Shown: positions 53,622 to 62,182 of the stretch, in pieces
Position numbering within the stretch: position 1 is the stretch's first letter
Layout of the letters: each line of letters opens with the position of its first letter
DNA from: Pontiellaceae bacterium B12227
GTDB taxonomy: Bacteria > Verrucomicrobiota > Kiritimatiellia > Kiritimatiellales > Pontiellaceae
Length of the DNA: 64,000 nucleotides
NCBI GenBank assembly: GCA_029432775.1
Contig: JAROAZ010000007.1
Coordinates: 124,001-188,000, forward strand
Reading direction: 5' to 3'
Made by a program: the position numbers and the translations under genes
The notes under the pieces: model-generated
The model's input: only the letters and a program-made list of their open reading frames with translations
What the model was told of the DNA's origin: nothing
Database searches by the model: none

Positions 53622-54880
53622 GAATCCCCGCCCTCCTCTTCGGCCACCAGCTCCAGCAGCACCGATTCAATCCGGTTGGACCGCACCTGTTCCACGGTAA
53701 AGCGGAGGTTGCCGACCTGCGCCACATCGCCCGCCGCCGGCAGACGCTTGAGCAGCGAAACCACCAATCCGCTCAGCGTGTCGAGTGCCAGATCCCGCAT
53801 AACCTCATCCGGCAGGAAGCCGACAAACAGGCCGCGCCATTCCCGAATTCCCAAATTACCCTGCAGCCGATAGGTGGTTTCTCCCAGTTGTTCGACAGAA
53901 GGCGTATCGAGCACATCGAACTCCCCCACCACCTCTTCCAGCAAATCTTCAAGCACCACCGTTCCGGCCAGCCCGCCATATTCATCCACCACGCAAACCA
54001 TGCGCAGCCCGTCGGTTAAAAACTCCCGCAGCATATCGTCGGCCCGCTTGGTTTCCGGTACAAAACGAACCGGATTCGAAAAATAGACGAGCGCTTTATC
54101 GGGATCGTTGTTTACAAACAGATCGCGGACTTCGACCACTCCAACAATGTTGTCTTCGTCCTCTTCATAGATCGGAATGAGTTCGAGCTCCTGCTCCGCG
54201 GCCTCGGCCAACGCTTCGCCCGCCGGCGCATCGACCCGCCGAAACAGCTGTTTGACGCGCGGAACCATAATCTCCCGCACGCGGATCTCCGGCAGGTTGA
54301 CGATATCCTCAACAATGGCTTTTTCCTGTTTTCCAAAGGTCGGATCGTGATGCGTGGCATCGATCAGCATCTTCAGTTCGTCCGAGTCCAGTTTTTCATC
54401 GTGCTGGCTGGCGGGTTCCATTTTCCGGGTAATCACTTCCAGCACCACCCGAACAGGCCCCATAAAATGGAACCAGCCTCTCAACAATGGCGAATTGAGC
54501 CGAACAACCCGTTCCGGGAACGAAATCCCGATGGCCTTCGGCAGAATCTCGCCCGCCAAAATGACCACCACCAAGACCCCGAAACCGATAGCCGCCTGCC
54601 ACCATTCGCCATATTCATGACCGATATCGAGCGCCAGCACGGCACTCATACAGAAAAACAGAATATTAACCACCAGATTTCCGAACAGGATGGCCACCAG
54701 CAGGCCCGAGGGATTATCCCGCAGCAGCACCAGGAGGCGATCCGCATGACGATCATCTGAACGGAGCTTTCTGACCTGCTCGCGACTCAACGAAAACAGC
54801 GCGGTTTCTGTGCCGGAAAAAAAAGCCGAGCAAAAAAGCAGCAGCAGCATCCCGAGCAGTGTCATTAAATATCCTTGCAT
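53618..54880 (-). CDS. CNNM/CorC-type membrane protein (DUF21 + CBS + CorC_HlyC)
   Basis: 420 residues from the second in-frame ATG. DUF21 domain ('SAFFSGTETALFSLSREQVRKL', shown here in two parts of one helix; 'LVVVILAGEILPKAIGI'), a CBS pair ('VREIMVPRVKQLFRRVDA', 'IPIYEEDEDNIVGVVEVRDL'), then 'VVDEYGGLAGTVVLEDLLEE' and the C-terminal CorC_HlyC domain. Probably Mg2+ transport or its regulation at the inner membrane. A wide-spread tandem gene arrangement with the short form downstream. Divergent from yjbQ. Confidence 0.9.
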   Translation of the reverse strand: MQGYLMTLLGMLLLLFCSAFFSGTETALFSLSREQVRKLRSDDRHADRLLVLLRDNPSGLLVAILFGNLVVNILFFCMSAVLALDIGHEYGEWWQAAIGFGVLVVVILAGEILPKAIGISFPERVVRLNSPLLRGWFHFMGPVRVVLEVITRKMEPASQHDEKLDSDELKMLIDATHHDPTFGKQEKAIVEDIVNLPEIRVREIMVPRVKQLFRRVDAPAGEALAEAAEQELELIPIYEEDEDNIVGVVEVRDLFVNNDPDKALVYFSNPVRFVPETKRADDMLREFLTDGLRMVCVVDEYGGLAGTVVLEDLLEEVVGEFDVLDTPSVEQLGETTYRLQGNLGIREWRGLFVGFLPDEVMRDLALDTLSGLVVSLLKRLPAAGDVAQVGNLRFTVEQVRSNRIESVLLELVAEEEGGDS

Positions 54881-55022
54881 AGTCTCCAAAACGAATTTCC
54901 TTCGTAACAATGCCGCAATTTACGACGACAGAACGGGTGAATGGAAGCCTTGGTCAACTTTTTTCCAACGGTTGGAAACTTTCAGCTTCAAAATCTGCGG
55001 GGTTCGGATAAGGTGTCTGCTC

Positions 55023-55421
55023 ATGAAGAAAATCACCCTCCAGACGCATTCGAGAACCGACTTTGTAAAGATCGACCATCAGGTGGCCGAACTCCTTACA
55101 GAATACGGCATTCAGGAAGGTGTATTAACCATTTTTGTGCCCCACACCACCGCAGGAATCACGATTAATGAGAATGCGGACCCGGATGTGACGGCCGATA
55201 TGGAAATGGTGCTGGACCGGGTCGTACCCTGGACCGGCGGCTATAGTCATTTTGAAGGCAATACGGCCGCCCATGTGAAAGCGAGCATGATGGGCGCCTC
55301 GGCTCACGTCATCGTTTCCGGCGGCCGCATGCAGCTGGGCACCTGGCAAAGCCTCTATTTTTGCGAATTTGATGGACCGCGCACCCGTGAGGTGTGGGTT
55401 AAAGGAATTTCTGAAGAATGA
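55023..55421 (+). CDS. YjbQ / UPF0047 family protein
   Basis: 132 residues from the internal ATG; the longer frame upstream (from 54810) overlaps the CNNM gene on the other strand and is not family sequence. Conserved blocks: 'FVPHTTAGITINENADPDV', 'YSHFEGNTAAHVKASMMG' and 'LGTWQSLYFCEFDGPR', with three His that form a probable metal site. The E. coli and Thermotoga members show weak thiamine-phosphate-synthase activity, but the biological role is open. It is coupled to the TPR gene (ATGA overlap). Palindrome 54963-54977 is in its leader. Confidence 0.92.
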   Translation: MKKITLQTHSRTDFVKIDHQVAELLTEYGIQEGVLTIFVPHTTAGITINENADPDVTADMEMVLDRVVPWTGGYSHFEGNTAAHVKASMMGASAHVIVSGGRMQLGTWQSLYFCEFDGPRTREVWVKGISEE

Positions 55422-56578
55422 AAAAAAAGAAAATCGTATCGGCTTCGGCCGCAGTTGTTGTTGCTCTCTTTATGTTTGCCGGTTGCTCCGGCAAATCCGG
55501 TGAAAAACAATATAATAAAGCGCTCTCCGCCTGGAAAGACGGAGATCTGGTGCGTGCGCGTGCCCTCTTTGAAAATTCAATCAATAAAATGTCGGGCAAT
55601 TCCCAGAAGTCCACCGCGCTGAACCAACTGGGCCTGGTGCTGTGGGAACTCGGCGAATCGCAGGCGGCAGCAGATGCATTCAGCACATCGGCCAACCTGG
55701 CGGAAACCCTTTCCGGCGCCAACCTGAACATGGGCATTGCGCTTTATCACACCGGGCGGATCGATGAAGCAGAAGTGGCCCTGAACAATGTGCTCGGTGA
55801 AAACCCGAAGAACGAAACCGCTCTGGCGATTCTCGGCCTGATTGAATTGCAGAAACGTAACTGGGCCGGCGCCACCACGGAACTCACCAAATCAGCCAGC
55901 ATTAATCCGCGCAGCGCGGCGGCTCAGAATGCACTGGCGCTCGCCGAGCTCCACCAGACCAAAAACAGCGAACGGGCCATTACCCGCCTGAAACAGCTTA
56001 TTTCTGCGAATCCTGATTATGCCCCGGCCGCTTACAACCTCGGCTCCATTTATGACCACTGGCTGCGCAACCCGAGCGCTGCCATGAGCTGGTACAAACA
56101 ATATCTGCAGAAAGCCGGCGAAAACGGAAGCCACGTTCAGTCTGCCGCGAATGCGGTTGCGCGCCTGGGCGGCACTCCGGCAACCACATCCACCACCCGT
56201 TCGGCAGCACCGAAAGTCAACCCGGCTGAGGCCGCGCGGTATATGGCTGAAGGATCTAAACTGCACGGGGCACAGAAATATGACGAAGCCATTGTGGCCT
56301 ACCGTAAAGCACTGGCTGCCGACCCGAAGCATAAAACAGCCTACTACAACATGGGACTGGCCTTTTATGCGCAGGGCAACTACAGCGACGCAGCCACTGC
56401 CTGCAATAGTGCGCTCAACATTGATCCAAACTTCTCAGATGCCCGCTACATGCTGTCGCTGGCATATGCTAAACAGAAAAAATGGAACGATGCTGAGCGT
56501 GAAGCGCGGGAGCTTTCCAAAACCGACGCAACGCGCGGCGGTCAGATGAAGAAATATATTTCCGATTCCCGCAAATAA
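55418..56578 (+). CDS. TPR-repeat lipoprotein
   Basis: 386 residues with a basic N-terminus and lipobox 'FAGC' (Cys23). About eight tetratricopeptide repeats in two blocks (about 30-240 and 280-380), e.g. 'ALNQLGLVLWELGESQAAADAF' split over two helices and 'AYYNMGLAFYAQGNYSDAA'. An Ala/Thr/Ser-rich linker (about 245-275) separates the blocks. Periplasmic protein-protein scaffold; partner unknown. It may work with cell-envelope or secretion machines. Confidence 0.88.
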   Translation: MKKKKIVSASAAVVVALFMFAGCSGKSGEKQYNKALSAWKDGDLVRARALFENSINKMSGNSQKSTALNQLGLVLWELGESQAAADAFSTSANLAETLSGANLNMGIALYHTGRIDEAEVALNNVLGENPKNETALAILGLIELQKRNWAGATTELTKSASINPRSAAAQNALALAELHQTKNSERAITRLKQLISANPDYAPAAYNLGSIYDHWLRNPSAAMSWYKQYLQKAGENGSHVQSAANAVARLGGTPATTSTTRSAAPKVNPAEAARYMAEGSKLHGAQKYDEAIVAYRKALAADPKHKTAYYNMGLAFYAQGNYSDAATACNSALNIDPNFSDARYMLSLAYAKQKKWNDAEREARELSKTDATRGGQMKKYISDSRK

Positions 56579-56580
56579 AC

Positions 56581-57144
56581 TTACTTCTGCTTCGGCGGAA
56601 ACTTTTTCAGAATGCGCATCACCGCATCATTTACGCGTGCGGTGATTTTTTCAGGATTGTCAGAACTGGATGTACGTCTGCGGCCGCGGCCGCGCCAAAT
56701 GGTTTGCTCATCGGACGGGTTCAGAATATCGATGGTCAGCTGTCCCTCTTCATAATCCGAAATCGTTCCGCCCGTGCTGTACCCGATGCTGCTTCCGCGA
56801 CCATAGGAGCTACGCCCCACACCGAAAGATAAAGAACCGCCGGAACCGTCAATCCGCTGCTGGAAATCCATGAAGTAAGCCACATGGAAATCGGCCTCGT
56901 TTTTTTCCACCTTCTTAAAGCCTTTAGATGCAAGATCGGCATCGACTGCGTTCCGGATCCGCCGATCATTCAGATCATTATCAATCCGCGGAACACCGGT
57001 CTCCGGCTGCATATCGTGCTGCCAGGCATACGTCTTCAGCGATTTAAAATCAAAAGATGCATCATAGTCCCGGTTAACAGAAACGGATGAGCATCCCGAA
57101 AGAACGGCTGCCGACGATGAAATAAGAAAGGTTCGTTTGTTCAT
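56581..57144 (-). CDS. DUF4136-type lipoprotein
   Basis: 187 residues with lipobox 'VLSGC' (Cys18). The start 'DYDASFDFKSLKTYAWQ' and the end 'IDILNPSDEQTIWRGRG' match the DUF4136 family of periplasmic/outer-membrane lipoproteins. A Gly/Ser-rich middle (about 105-130) is low-complexity. Function of the family is unknown. Convergent with the TPR gene, whose stop is only 2 bases away. Confidence 0.8.
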   Translation of the reverse strand: MNKRTFLISSSAAVLSGCSSVSVNRDYDASFDFKSLKTYAWQHDMQPETGVPRIDNDLNDRRIRNAVDADLASKGFKKVEKNEADFHVAYFMDFQQRIDGSGGSLSFGVGRSSYGRGSSIGYSTGGTISDYEEGQLTIDILNPSDEQTIWRGRGRRRTSSSDNPEKITARVNDAVMRILKKFPPKQK

Positions 57145-57207
57145 GAAATAGCCTCCTGTTGAATGAAGGCATTATAAAAAGGGTAAGGCGAATGCCAAGC
57201 CCCGCAT

Positions 57208-58071
57208 TCAACCAAAACGCTTCTTCACGTGGCTGATCATCTGGCGGTCAATCAGCCCCGCCGGAATAAACCGGGCCGCCAGAGCGCCCAGATGCGCGGG
57301 AACCGTTACCTTGTAGCGAATCTTCGGGCGCCGGGATTCCAACGCATGAACAATCTTTTCAGCCACGGCTTCCGGCGGCAGGCGCCAGCGGTCTTCCGCC
57401 ATGCCGCCGTTGCGGCGCTTAGCAAAATACTTTTTATAGGCCGCCCCGAACTGGGATGAATCCACATCCAGCTGACCTTCGCCCTCTTCCGCACAGTTGG
57501 TTGAAAAACGTGTACTAATCGGTCCCGGTTCAATAAGCGAAACTGCAATCTGATCAGGAGAAAGCTCCACCCGCTGGGCATCGCTGATCGCTTCGAGCGC
57601 AAACTTTGATGCGGAATAAATCCCCATAAACGGAAGCGACAAACGACCGACAACAGAGCTGATATTTATAATCCGTCCATAGCCCTGTTTTTGAAAAGTC
57701 GGAATCAGGGTATTGGTCAGCTCCTGCAAACCGAAAACATTCACTTCAAACTGATGGCGCATGGCATCGCGGGAAAGATCCTGAATGGCTCCCGGCATCC
57801 CGAAACCGGCATTATTCACCACCGCGCCAAGATGCCCGCTGTTTTTCACCAGCACGCGATCGACCGCCGTGGCGATGGACTGGCTGGAGGTCACATCCAG
57901 TTTGATAGCATCGAACCCGGCCAGCTTCAGGGCATCCAGATCATCGACTTTACGGGCGGTTGGAAAAACCTTCCAGCCTCTGGAACGCAGCATTTCGGCC
58001 GTCGCCAGACCAATGCCCGAAGAACAGCCGGTAACCAGAACTGATTTATTTCCAACCGTTGGAAAACTCAC
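57208..58071 (-). CDS. short-chain dehydrogenase/reductase
   Basis: 287 residues from a GTG that overlaps the upstream stop (GTGA). Classical SDR: 'VLVTGCSSGIGLATAE' (TGxxxGIG, about 12-25), 'VVNNAGFG' (NNAG), catalytic Ser 'ISSVVGRL', and Y-x3-K in 'YSASKFALEA'. A C-terminal extension with a hydrophobic patch resembles membrane-associated SDRs acting on lipids or ketoacids; substrate unknown. The first residues 'SFPTVGN' are encoded by a palindrome (58050-58064). A second palindrome is at 57971-57985. Confidence 0.92.
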   Translation of the reverse strand: MSFPTVGNKSVLVTGCSSGIGLATAEMLRSRGWKVFPTARKVDDLDALKLAGFDAIKLDVTSSQSIATAVDRVLVKNSGHLGAVVNNAGFGMPGAIQDLSRDAMRHQFEVNVFGLQELTNTLIPTFQKQGYGRIINISSVVGRLSLPFMGIYSASKFALEAISDAQRVELSPDQIAVSLIEPGPISTRFSTNCAEEGEGQLDVDSSQFGAAYKKYFAKRRNGGMAEDRWRLPPEAVAEKIVHALESRRPKIRYKVTVPAHLGALAARFIPAGLIDRQMISHVKKRFG

Positions 58072-58805
58072 GGGTAGAGCTCCGATAGTTTATGGAAGGT
58101 ATAGCCCTGATTGATCAAACCTTCATAGCTGTCGCGAATGGCAATGGCGCTCTCTTTGCTCCAGATATGGCCGATCACAATCACATAGCCGTTTTCCCGG
58201 GCCTTGTTCACCGCATTGCCCCACATTTTACGGATATAAGCGCGGTCCTGATTGATATCCAGAAAAACATCCCGCTCTTCCATGTGCACACCGACCTTTT
58301 TAGCCATGCGCGGCACCTGAGAGTTATAGGCGGTTTTGCTGTCCAGAAAAAACAGATCGTGTCCCTTACAGAAACGAAGCACCTCACCCATCAGTTCCGT
58401 ATTTTCGGTAACCCGCGATCCCATGTGATTATTCATTCCCACCGCACCACGAACCGAGCGCAGATTATCGTCCAGAATGCGCCGCACGTCGGCGGGTGTG
58501 GATGTATCCATAATCGCCCCGATGCCCGGATTCTTCTTTCCGTTCTGCGCCTCCATCGGCTGGTGGAGAATAATCTCCTTCAACGGGTCCCTGCCTATTT
58601 CAATGCAGACCGCTCTTGTCTGTTTCTGATGCGGCAGCACAGCAATCGTCATCGGAACCGGAATATCCAGAAACTGCTGCGTCTCGCTCAGCGCCAGCCC
58701 GGCGTCATCGATCACCAGAAAGATCTGCTTCTGCCGGACCTTTTCAGCAAGAACCGGAACCGCCGTCAGCGCTGCGAATGAAGTAATATAGTTTCTACGA
58801 TTCAA
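58068..58805 (-). CDS. divergent polysaccharide deacetylase (YibQ family)
   Basis: 245 residues from a TTG with AGGA 6 bases upstream; an ATG-initiated longer frame would run far into the antitoxin gene. N-terminal signal-like stretch (NRRNYITSFAALTAVPVLA). The NodB-like barrel has 'LVIDDAGLALSETQQFL' (metal Asp), 'ILHQPMEAQ', 'GMNNHMGSRVTE' (His pair) and 'FFLDSKTAYNS', the YibQ pattern. Usually linked to cell-wall or envelope maintenance beside EnvC/AmiB. The start overlaps the antitoxin stop by 11 bases and the end overlaps the SDR start, so one transcript is likely. Confidence 0.85.
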   Translation of the reverse strand: MNRRNYITSFAALTAVPVLAEKVRQKQIFLVIDDAGLALSETQQFLDIPVPMTIAVLPHQKQTRAVCIEIGRDPLKEIILHQPMEAQNGKKNPGIGAIMDTSTPADVRRILDDNLRSVRGAVGMNNHMGSRVTENTELMGEVLRFCKGHDLFFLDSKTAYNSQVPRMAKKVGVHMEERDVFLDINQDRAYIRKMWGNAVNKARENGYVIVIGHIWSKESAIAIRDSYEGLINQGYTFHKLSELYP

Positions 58806-59220
58806 CGGGCGTCCTTTTCTTTTCCATACGGGTTGAGGCCTCCGCAACCATGCCCAATGAAGCATCTTCCCGGCCAAGCAGCACCTCAAAAGGAATCCCG
58901 AGCCCGGCATGCAGTTTCCGAATCATGGAAATACTCAGAGAACGCTTACCGGCAAGCACTTCAGAAACCTTACTCTTACTTCCAATGTATGGAATCAGAT
59001 CTTTCTGCCTCAGCTCCTGCTGTTCCATCCGGAAGCGGATGGCGTCGATGGGATCCACATCCGGCATGGGATAAACCCTGGCTTCATAGAGCTCGACGAG
59101 CGTCGCCAGCAGTTCCATCTCCGCAACAACCTCAGAGTTCGGCTTATGATCCATCAGCTCCTCAATATGCATAAGAGCAGCATCGTAATCATCTTCCGTT
59201 TTAATCACTTTCGGCTTCAT
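58795..59220 (-). CDS. higA: HigA-type antitoxin / XRE-family regulator
   Basis: 141 residues. The C-terminal half is an XRE helix-turn-helix ('LRQKDLIPYIGSKSKVSEVL', 'RSLSISMIRKLHAGLGIPFE'); the N-terminal half resembles HigA/YgjM antitoxins ('TEDDYDAALMHIEEL'). Binds and neutralises the toxin encoded just upstream and represses the pair. ATGA overlap with higB. Palindrome 58980-58994 encodes part of the helix-turn-helix, a possible autoregulatory coincidence. Confidence 0.9.
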   Translation of the reverse strand: MKPKVIKTEDDYDAALMHIEELMDHKPNSEVVAEMELLATLVELYEARVYPMPDVDPIDAIRFRMEQQELRQKDLIPYIGSKSKVSEVLAGKRSLSISMIRKLHAGLGIPFEVLLGREDASLGMVAEASTRMEKKRTPVES

Positions 59221-59513
59221 CAGATTTTTGTCGCATCAATCCTGTCATACTCCGCGTGGGTTCCGATAAAGCGGACATAGAGTAACCCGGGTTTATAGGC
59301 AACCCTGACGACCAAACGATATTTGTTTCCGCCAAAATTAAACACAATCCGGTTTCCCGGAAGGATGTCGGCAGAACGATACTGATCCTTCACATCCTGC
59401 GGCGTTTTCCATTCGGCCGCATCGGCTTCCTTATCCCACGCACTTAACGGAGCCTTGGCATTGGCATGTTTTTGCCAAAACTCGACCAAGGTTCTCTTTT
59501 TAACGACATGCAT
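59220..59513 (-). CDS. higB: HigB-type mRNA interferase toxin
   Basis: 97 residues from the internal ATG giving MHVVKKRTLVEF, the usual HigB/YgjN start. Family pattern: 'FWQKHANAKAPLSAWDKEA', 'RIVFNFGGNKYRLVVRVAY' and 'VRFIGTHAEYDRID' at the end. RelE-fold ribosome-dependent RNase. The toxin-first order with a 4-base overlap is typical of higBA. The module sits between ribE and the deacetylase. Confidence 0.9.
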   Translation of the reverse strand: MHVVKKRTLVEFWQKHANAKAPLSAWDKEADAAEWKTPQDVKDQYRSADILPGNRIVFNFGGNKYRLVVRVAYKPGLLYVRFIGTHAEYDRIDATKI

Positions 59514-59564
59514 GAAAACAGACCGCAGGAACCGGGTCAAGCCCATGTTCCCAATAAGGGAACT

Positions 59565-60194
59565 TTATTCCCCGTTCAGGTTGAGGCGATAGTCCTGCCC
59601 GCCACCGAATTCGAGGATGCGCTGCACGTGTTTTCCAAGAATATCCGCTTCGAGATTCACTTTGGTGCCGACCTTGAAGTCGGACATATCCGTTTCCTGC
59701 AGCGTGTGCGGGATAATGTGAACAATAAAGCCGTTATCCGTCAGTTCAGCGACGGTCAGCGAAATGCCGTCGATGGAGATGGACCCCTTGTAAACCATCA
59801 GCATCAGCATATCGCGCGAGCACTCGATGGTAAACTTCTTGTCGCGGCCGACCTCTTCCACCTTGGCCACCGTTCCGGTGTTGTCCACGTGACCGGTCAC
59901 AATGTGTCCGCCCAGCGTTTCGCCCAGGGCCAGCGCCTGTTCCAGGTTCACTTCGTCGCCCGGACCTTTTTCACCCAGATTGGTTTTATCGAAGGTTTCG
60001 CCCAGCACATCGAACATCAGTTTGTCGCCGTCAATCGCAGCCACGGTCAGGCAGGTGCCGTTCACGGCAATGCTGTCGCCCAGACCGACCGGTTTATCGA
60101 ACGGACGATTCGGAACCATCGTAATGCGACCCGCCGTGCCTTCCATTTTAATATCAATAATATTTCCCAAACGCTGAACAATGCCAGTAAACAT
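59565..60194 (-). CDS. ribE: riboflavin synthase, alpha subunit
   Basis: 209 residues, two tandem lumazine-binding barrels: 'MFTGIVQRLGNI', 'LGDSIAVNGTCLTV' (first), 'GGHIVTGHVD', 'GSISIDGISLTVAEL' (second) and 'HTLQETDM'. Combines two 6,7-dimethyl-8-ribityllumazine molecules into riboflavin. Last gene of the rib operon, 2 bases after ribD. Confidence 0.96.
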   Translation of the reverse strand: MFTGIVQRLGNIIDIKMEGTAGRITMVPNRPFDKPVGLGDSIAVNGTCLTVAAIDGDKLMFDVLGETFDKTNLGEKGPGDEVNLEQALALGETLGGHIVTGHVDNTGTVAKVEEVGRDKKFTIECSRDMLMLMVYKGSISIDGISLTVAELTDNGFIVHIIPHTLQETDMSDFKVGTKVNLEADILGKHVQRILEFGGGQDYRLNLNGE

Positions 60195-60196
60195 AT

Positions 60197-61207
60197 CTAT
60201 CTCTCCGGTTTCGCTTTAATCAGTATATCATTGCCTACCTGTTCCAATGACTGGAACTTCAAATTTTTTACATCGGCGATCAGGCCGCCGGTTTTTCCAA
60301 AGTTTGGAAGTCCGTCCGCGCCCATCAGCTTCGGGGCGAAAAAGAAGGCAAACTCATCCACCAGCCCCGCATCGACCAGCCCGGCCGCCAGTTGGCCGCC
60401 GCCCTCGCAGAAAACGTGCATAATACCCTGTTCGCTGGCCAGCTCCGTCAGGATTTTCTTCAAATTGCCGCTGCGGATCAGGGTCTGCTCCGCCGCTTCG
60501 TCGTTCCGAACCTTGGAACCGGCGGGAATATCCGCGCCAATGATCACCCTAAACGGCTTCCGATCATTGGAAGGCCGCGGCATCAGCGACGGGTCATCCG
60601 CGCGAACCGTGGCCGCACCGACCATAATGGCGTCCGATCGGCGGCGCATCTCCTGCACCCGTTCGCGCGCTTCGGGCCCGGTGATCCATTTCGAGTCGCC
60701 GGCGCTGTCGGCAATTTTACCATCCAGCGTCGAGGCCAGCTTCAGCGTAACGTACGGCAGCCCCGTGGTGATAAATTTTTCAAACGGAGCAATCAGCTCG
60801 CGCCCGGCTTCCTCGCAAACGCCCGCAACCACTTCCACGCCGGCCTCTTCGAGCAGCTTCAGTCCACGCCCCGCATGCGCCGGATTCAGGTCGACCACCG
60901 AAACCACCACGCGGCCGATGCCCTTCTCCAGAATGATGTCAGTACACGGCGGCGTGCGGCCATGGGTTGAACAGGGTTCGAGCGTAACATAAAGGGTGGC
61001 GGTTTTCAGATTCACCGGCATCGGCGGAATCTTTTTCAGACAGTCGCGCTCAGCATGATCCGTCCCGGCCTTTTTATGCCAGCCCTCCGCAATCATGTGG
61101 CCTTCCACCACGAGCACCGCACCCACCGGCGGATTCGGACGCGTCAGCCCCTCGCCCATCTTCGCCAGCTCAATCGCCCGCATCATAAATTTTTCGTCAG
61201 CAGTCAT
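60197..61207 (-). CDS. ribD: bifunctional diaminohydroxyphosphoribosylaminopyrimidine deaminase / reductase
   Basis: 336 residues from the internal ATG; an upstream extension runs into a hairpin repeat. Deaminase domain: 'RPNPPVGAVLV', zinc site 'DHAERDCLKK' and 'EPCSTHGRTPPC'. Reductase domain (about 150-330): 'YVTLKLASTLDGKIA', 'WITGPEARERVQEMR', 'IMVGAATVRADDP' and 'CEGGGQLAAGLVDAGLVDE'. Second and third steps of riboflavin synthesis. Four palindrome copies lie within 330 bases (60242, 60295, 60505, 60558). Confidence 0.96.
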   Translation of the reverse strand: MTADEKFMMRAIELAKMGEGLTRPNPPVGAVLVVEGHMIAEGWHKKAGTDHAERDCLKKIPPMPVNLKTATLYVTLEPCSTHGRTPPCTDIILEKGIGRVVVSVVDLNPAHAGRGLKLLEEAGVEVVAGVCEEAGRELIAPFEKFITTGLPYVTLKLASTLDGKIADSAGDSKWITGPEARERVQEMRRRSDAIMVGAATVRADDPSLMPRPSNDRKPFRVIIGADIPAGSKVRNDEAAEQTLIRSGNLKKILTELASEQGIMHVFCEGGGQLAAGLVDAGLVDEFAFFFAPKLMGADGLPNFGKTGGLIADVKNLKFQSLEQVGNDILIKAKPER

Positions 61208-61219
61208 GGCTTTTTTTAA

Positions 61220-61286
61220 CACCAAGCTCGCAAAGTCCGCAAAGAAAAATCCGTTTGCCTGCTTCGCGCTCTTTGCGTCCTTCTGT
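61220..61286. repeat. imperfect hairpin repeat (CGCAAAG / CTTTGCG word)
   Basis: Arms about 61220-61244 and 61261-61286, words CGCAAAG on the left and GCTTCGCGCTCTTTGCG on the right. Close relative of 787-838. It fills the ftsY-ribD gap on the minus strand and ends just before ribD. Confidence 0.7.
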
Positions 61287-61291
61287 AAAAA

Positions 61292-62182
61292 CTAACTGTC
61301 TTCTGAGCCGTCGTCGAAAAGGGCGTTTACAAATTCCTGTGGGTCGAAGGGGACGAGGTCGTCTTCGCCTTCGCCGAGACCGGTAAAGAGAATCGGCACC
61401 TTGAGTTCGGTTCGAACCGAGAAGAGAAAACCGGCCTTGGAGGAGCCGTCCAGTTTCGTGACGATGATTCCGGTGAGCGGAACCACTTCATTAAATTGTT
61501 TAGCCTGAATCACCGCGTTCTGCCCCAGCGAGGCGTCGAGCACCATCCAGACATCGTCCGGCGCACCGGCGCGGCGTTTACTCATGGAGCGGCACATTTT
61601 CGGCAGCTCATCCATCAGCGGCGTTTTGGTATGCATGCGCCCGGCGGTATCCACCAGCACGACATCGCATTTTTTCTCGATGGCGGATTCAACGGCGTTG
61701 TAGGCCACGCCGGCTGCATCGTGCCCCATTTCACCGCCCACAAAATCGCAGCCGATCCGTTCGCTCCAAAGCTTGAGCTGGGAGGAACCGGCAGCCCGGA
61801 AGGTATCGGAACCGCAGAGCATCGGCCTGCGGCCTTCGCCCATCGCTTTTTTAGCCAGTTTGGCGGCGGTGGTGGTTTTGCCGGAACCGTTGATGCCGAG
61901 CAGCATCACGACATAGGGTTTGTTTTCTTCCAACCATTGGAAGTCCAGCGTTTCGCCGAGCTCCTTCATGAGGATATCGGTCAGGCGCTCGCGGCGCGTT
62001 GCCTTGCGGGTTGGATATTCCAACTCATCGGCAATCTCCATCGTCAGACGCGCGGGGACATCGGAACGAAGCAGGATTTCCTCGATCTCCTCGACCTCCA
62101 TCTCTTCGAGGTTGGTTTTGGAGGAGAAAACCTGGCCGATAATCGAGCGCGTCTTTTTCAGTGCACTCAGCCAACCGGCCAT
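61292..62182 (-). CDS. ftsY: signal recognition particle receptor FtsY
   Basis: 296 residues, the short form with an N-terminal helical N domain and the G domain only; the acidic A domain is absent. GTPase motifs: P-loop 'GINGSGKTTTAAKLA' (about 95-110), 'CGSDTFRAAGSSQLK', 'VLVDTAGRMHTKTPLMDEL', 'VTKLDGSSKAG' and 'GLGEGEDDLVPFDP'. Docks ribosome-SRP complexes at the membrane. A palindrome (61928-61942) encodes F-Q-W-L-E. Coupled to nusB (TAATG overlap). Confidence 0.97.
   Translation of the reverse strand: MAGWLSALKKTRSIIGQVFSSKTNLEEMEVEEIEEILLRSDVPARLTMEIADELEYPTRKATRRERLTDILMKELGETLDFQWLEENKPYVVMLLGINGSGKTTTAAKLAKKAMGEGRRPMLCGSDTFRAAGSSQLKLWSERIGCDFVGGEMGHDAAGVAYNAVESAIEKKCDVVLVDTAGRMHTKTPLMDELPKMCRSMSKRRAGAPDDVWMVLDASLGQNAVIQAKQFNEVVPLTGIIVTKLDGSSKAGFLFSVRTELKVPILFTGLGEGEDDLVPFDPQEFVNALFDDGSEDS

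Noticed and set aside
54810..55022. 71-residue N-terminal extension of YjbQ
   Set aside because: It overlaps the opposite-strand CNNM gene, has no family similarity, and the internal ATG gives the usual 132-residue protein.
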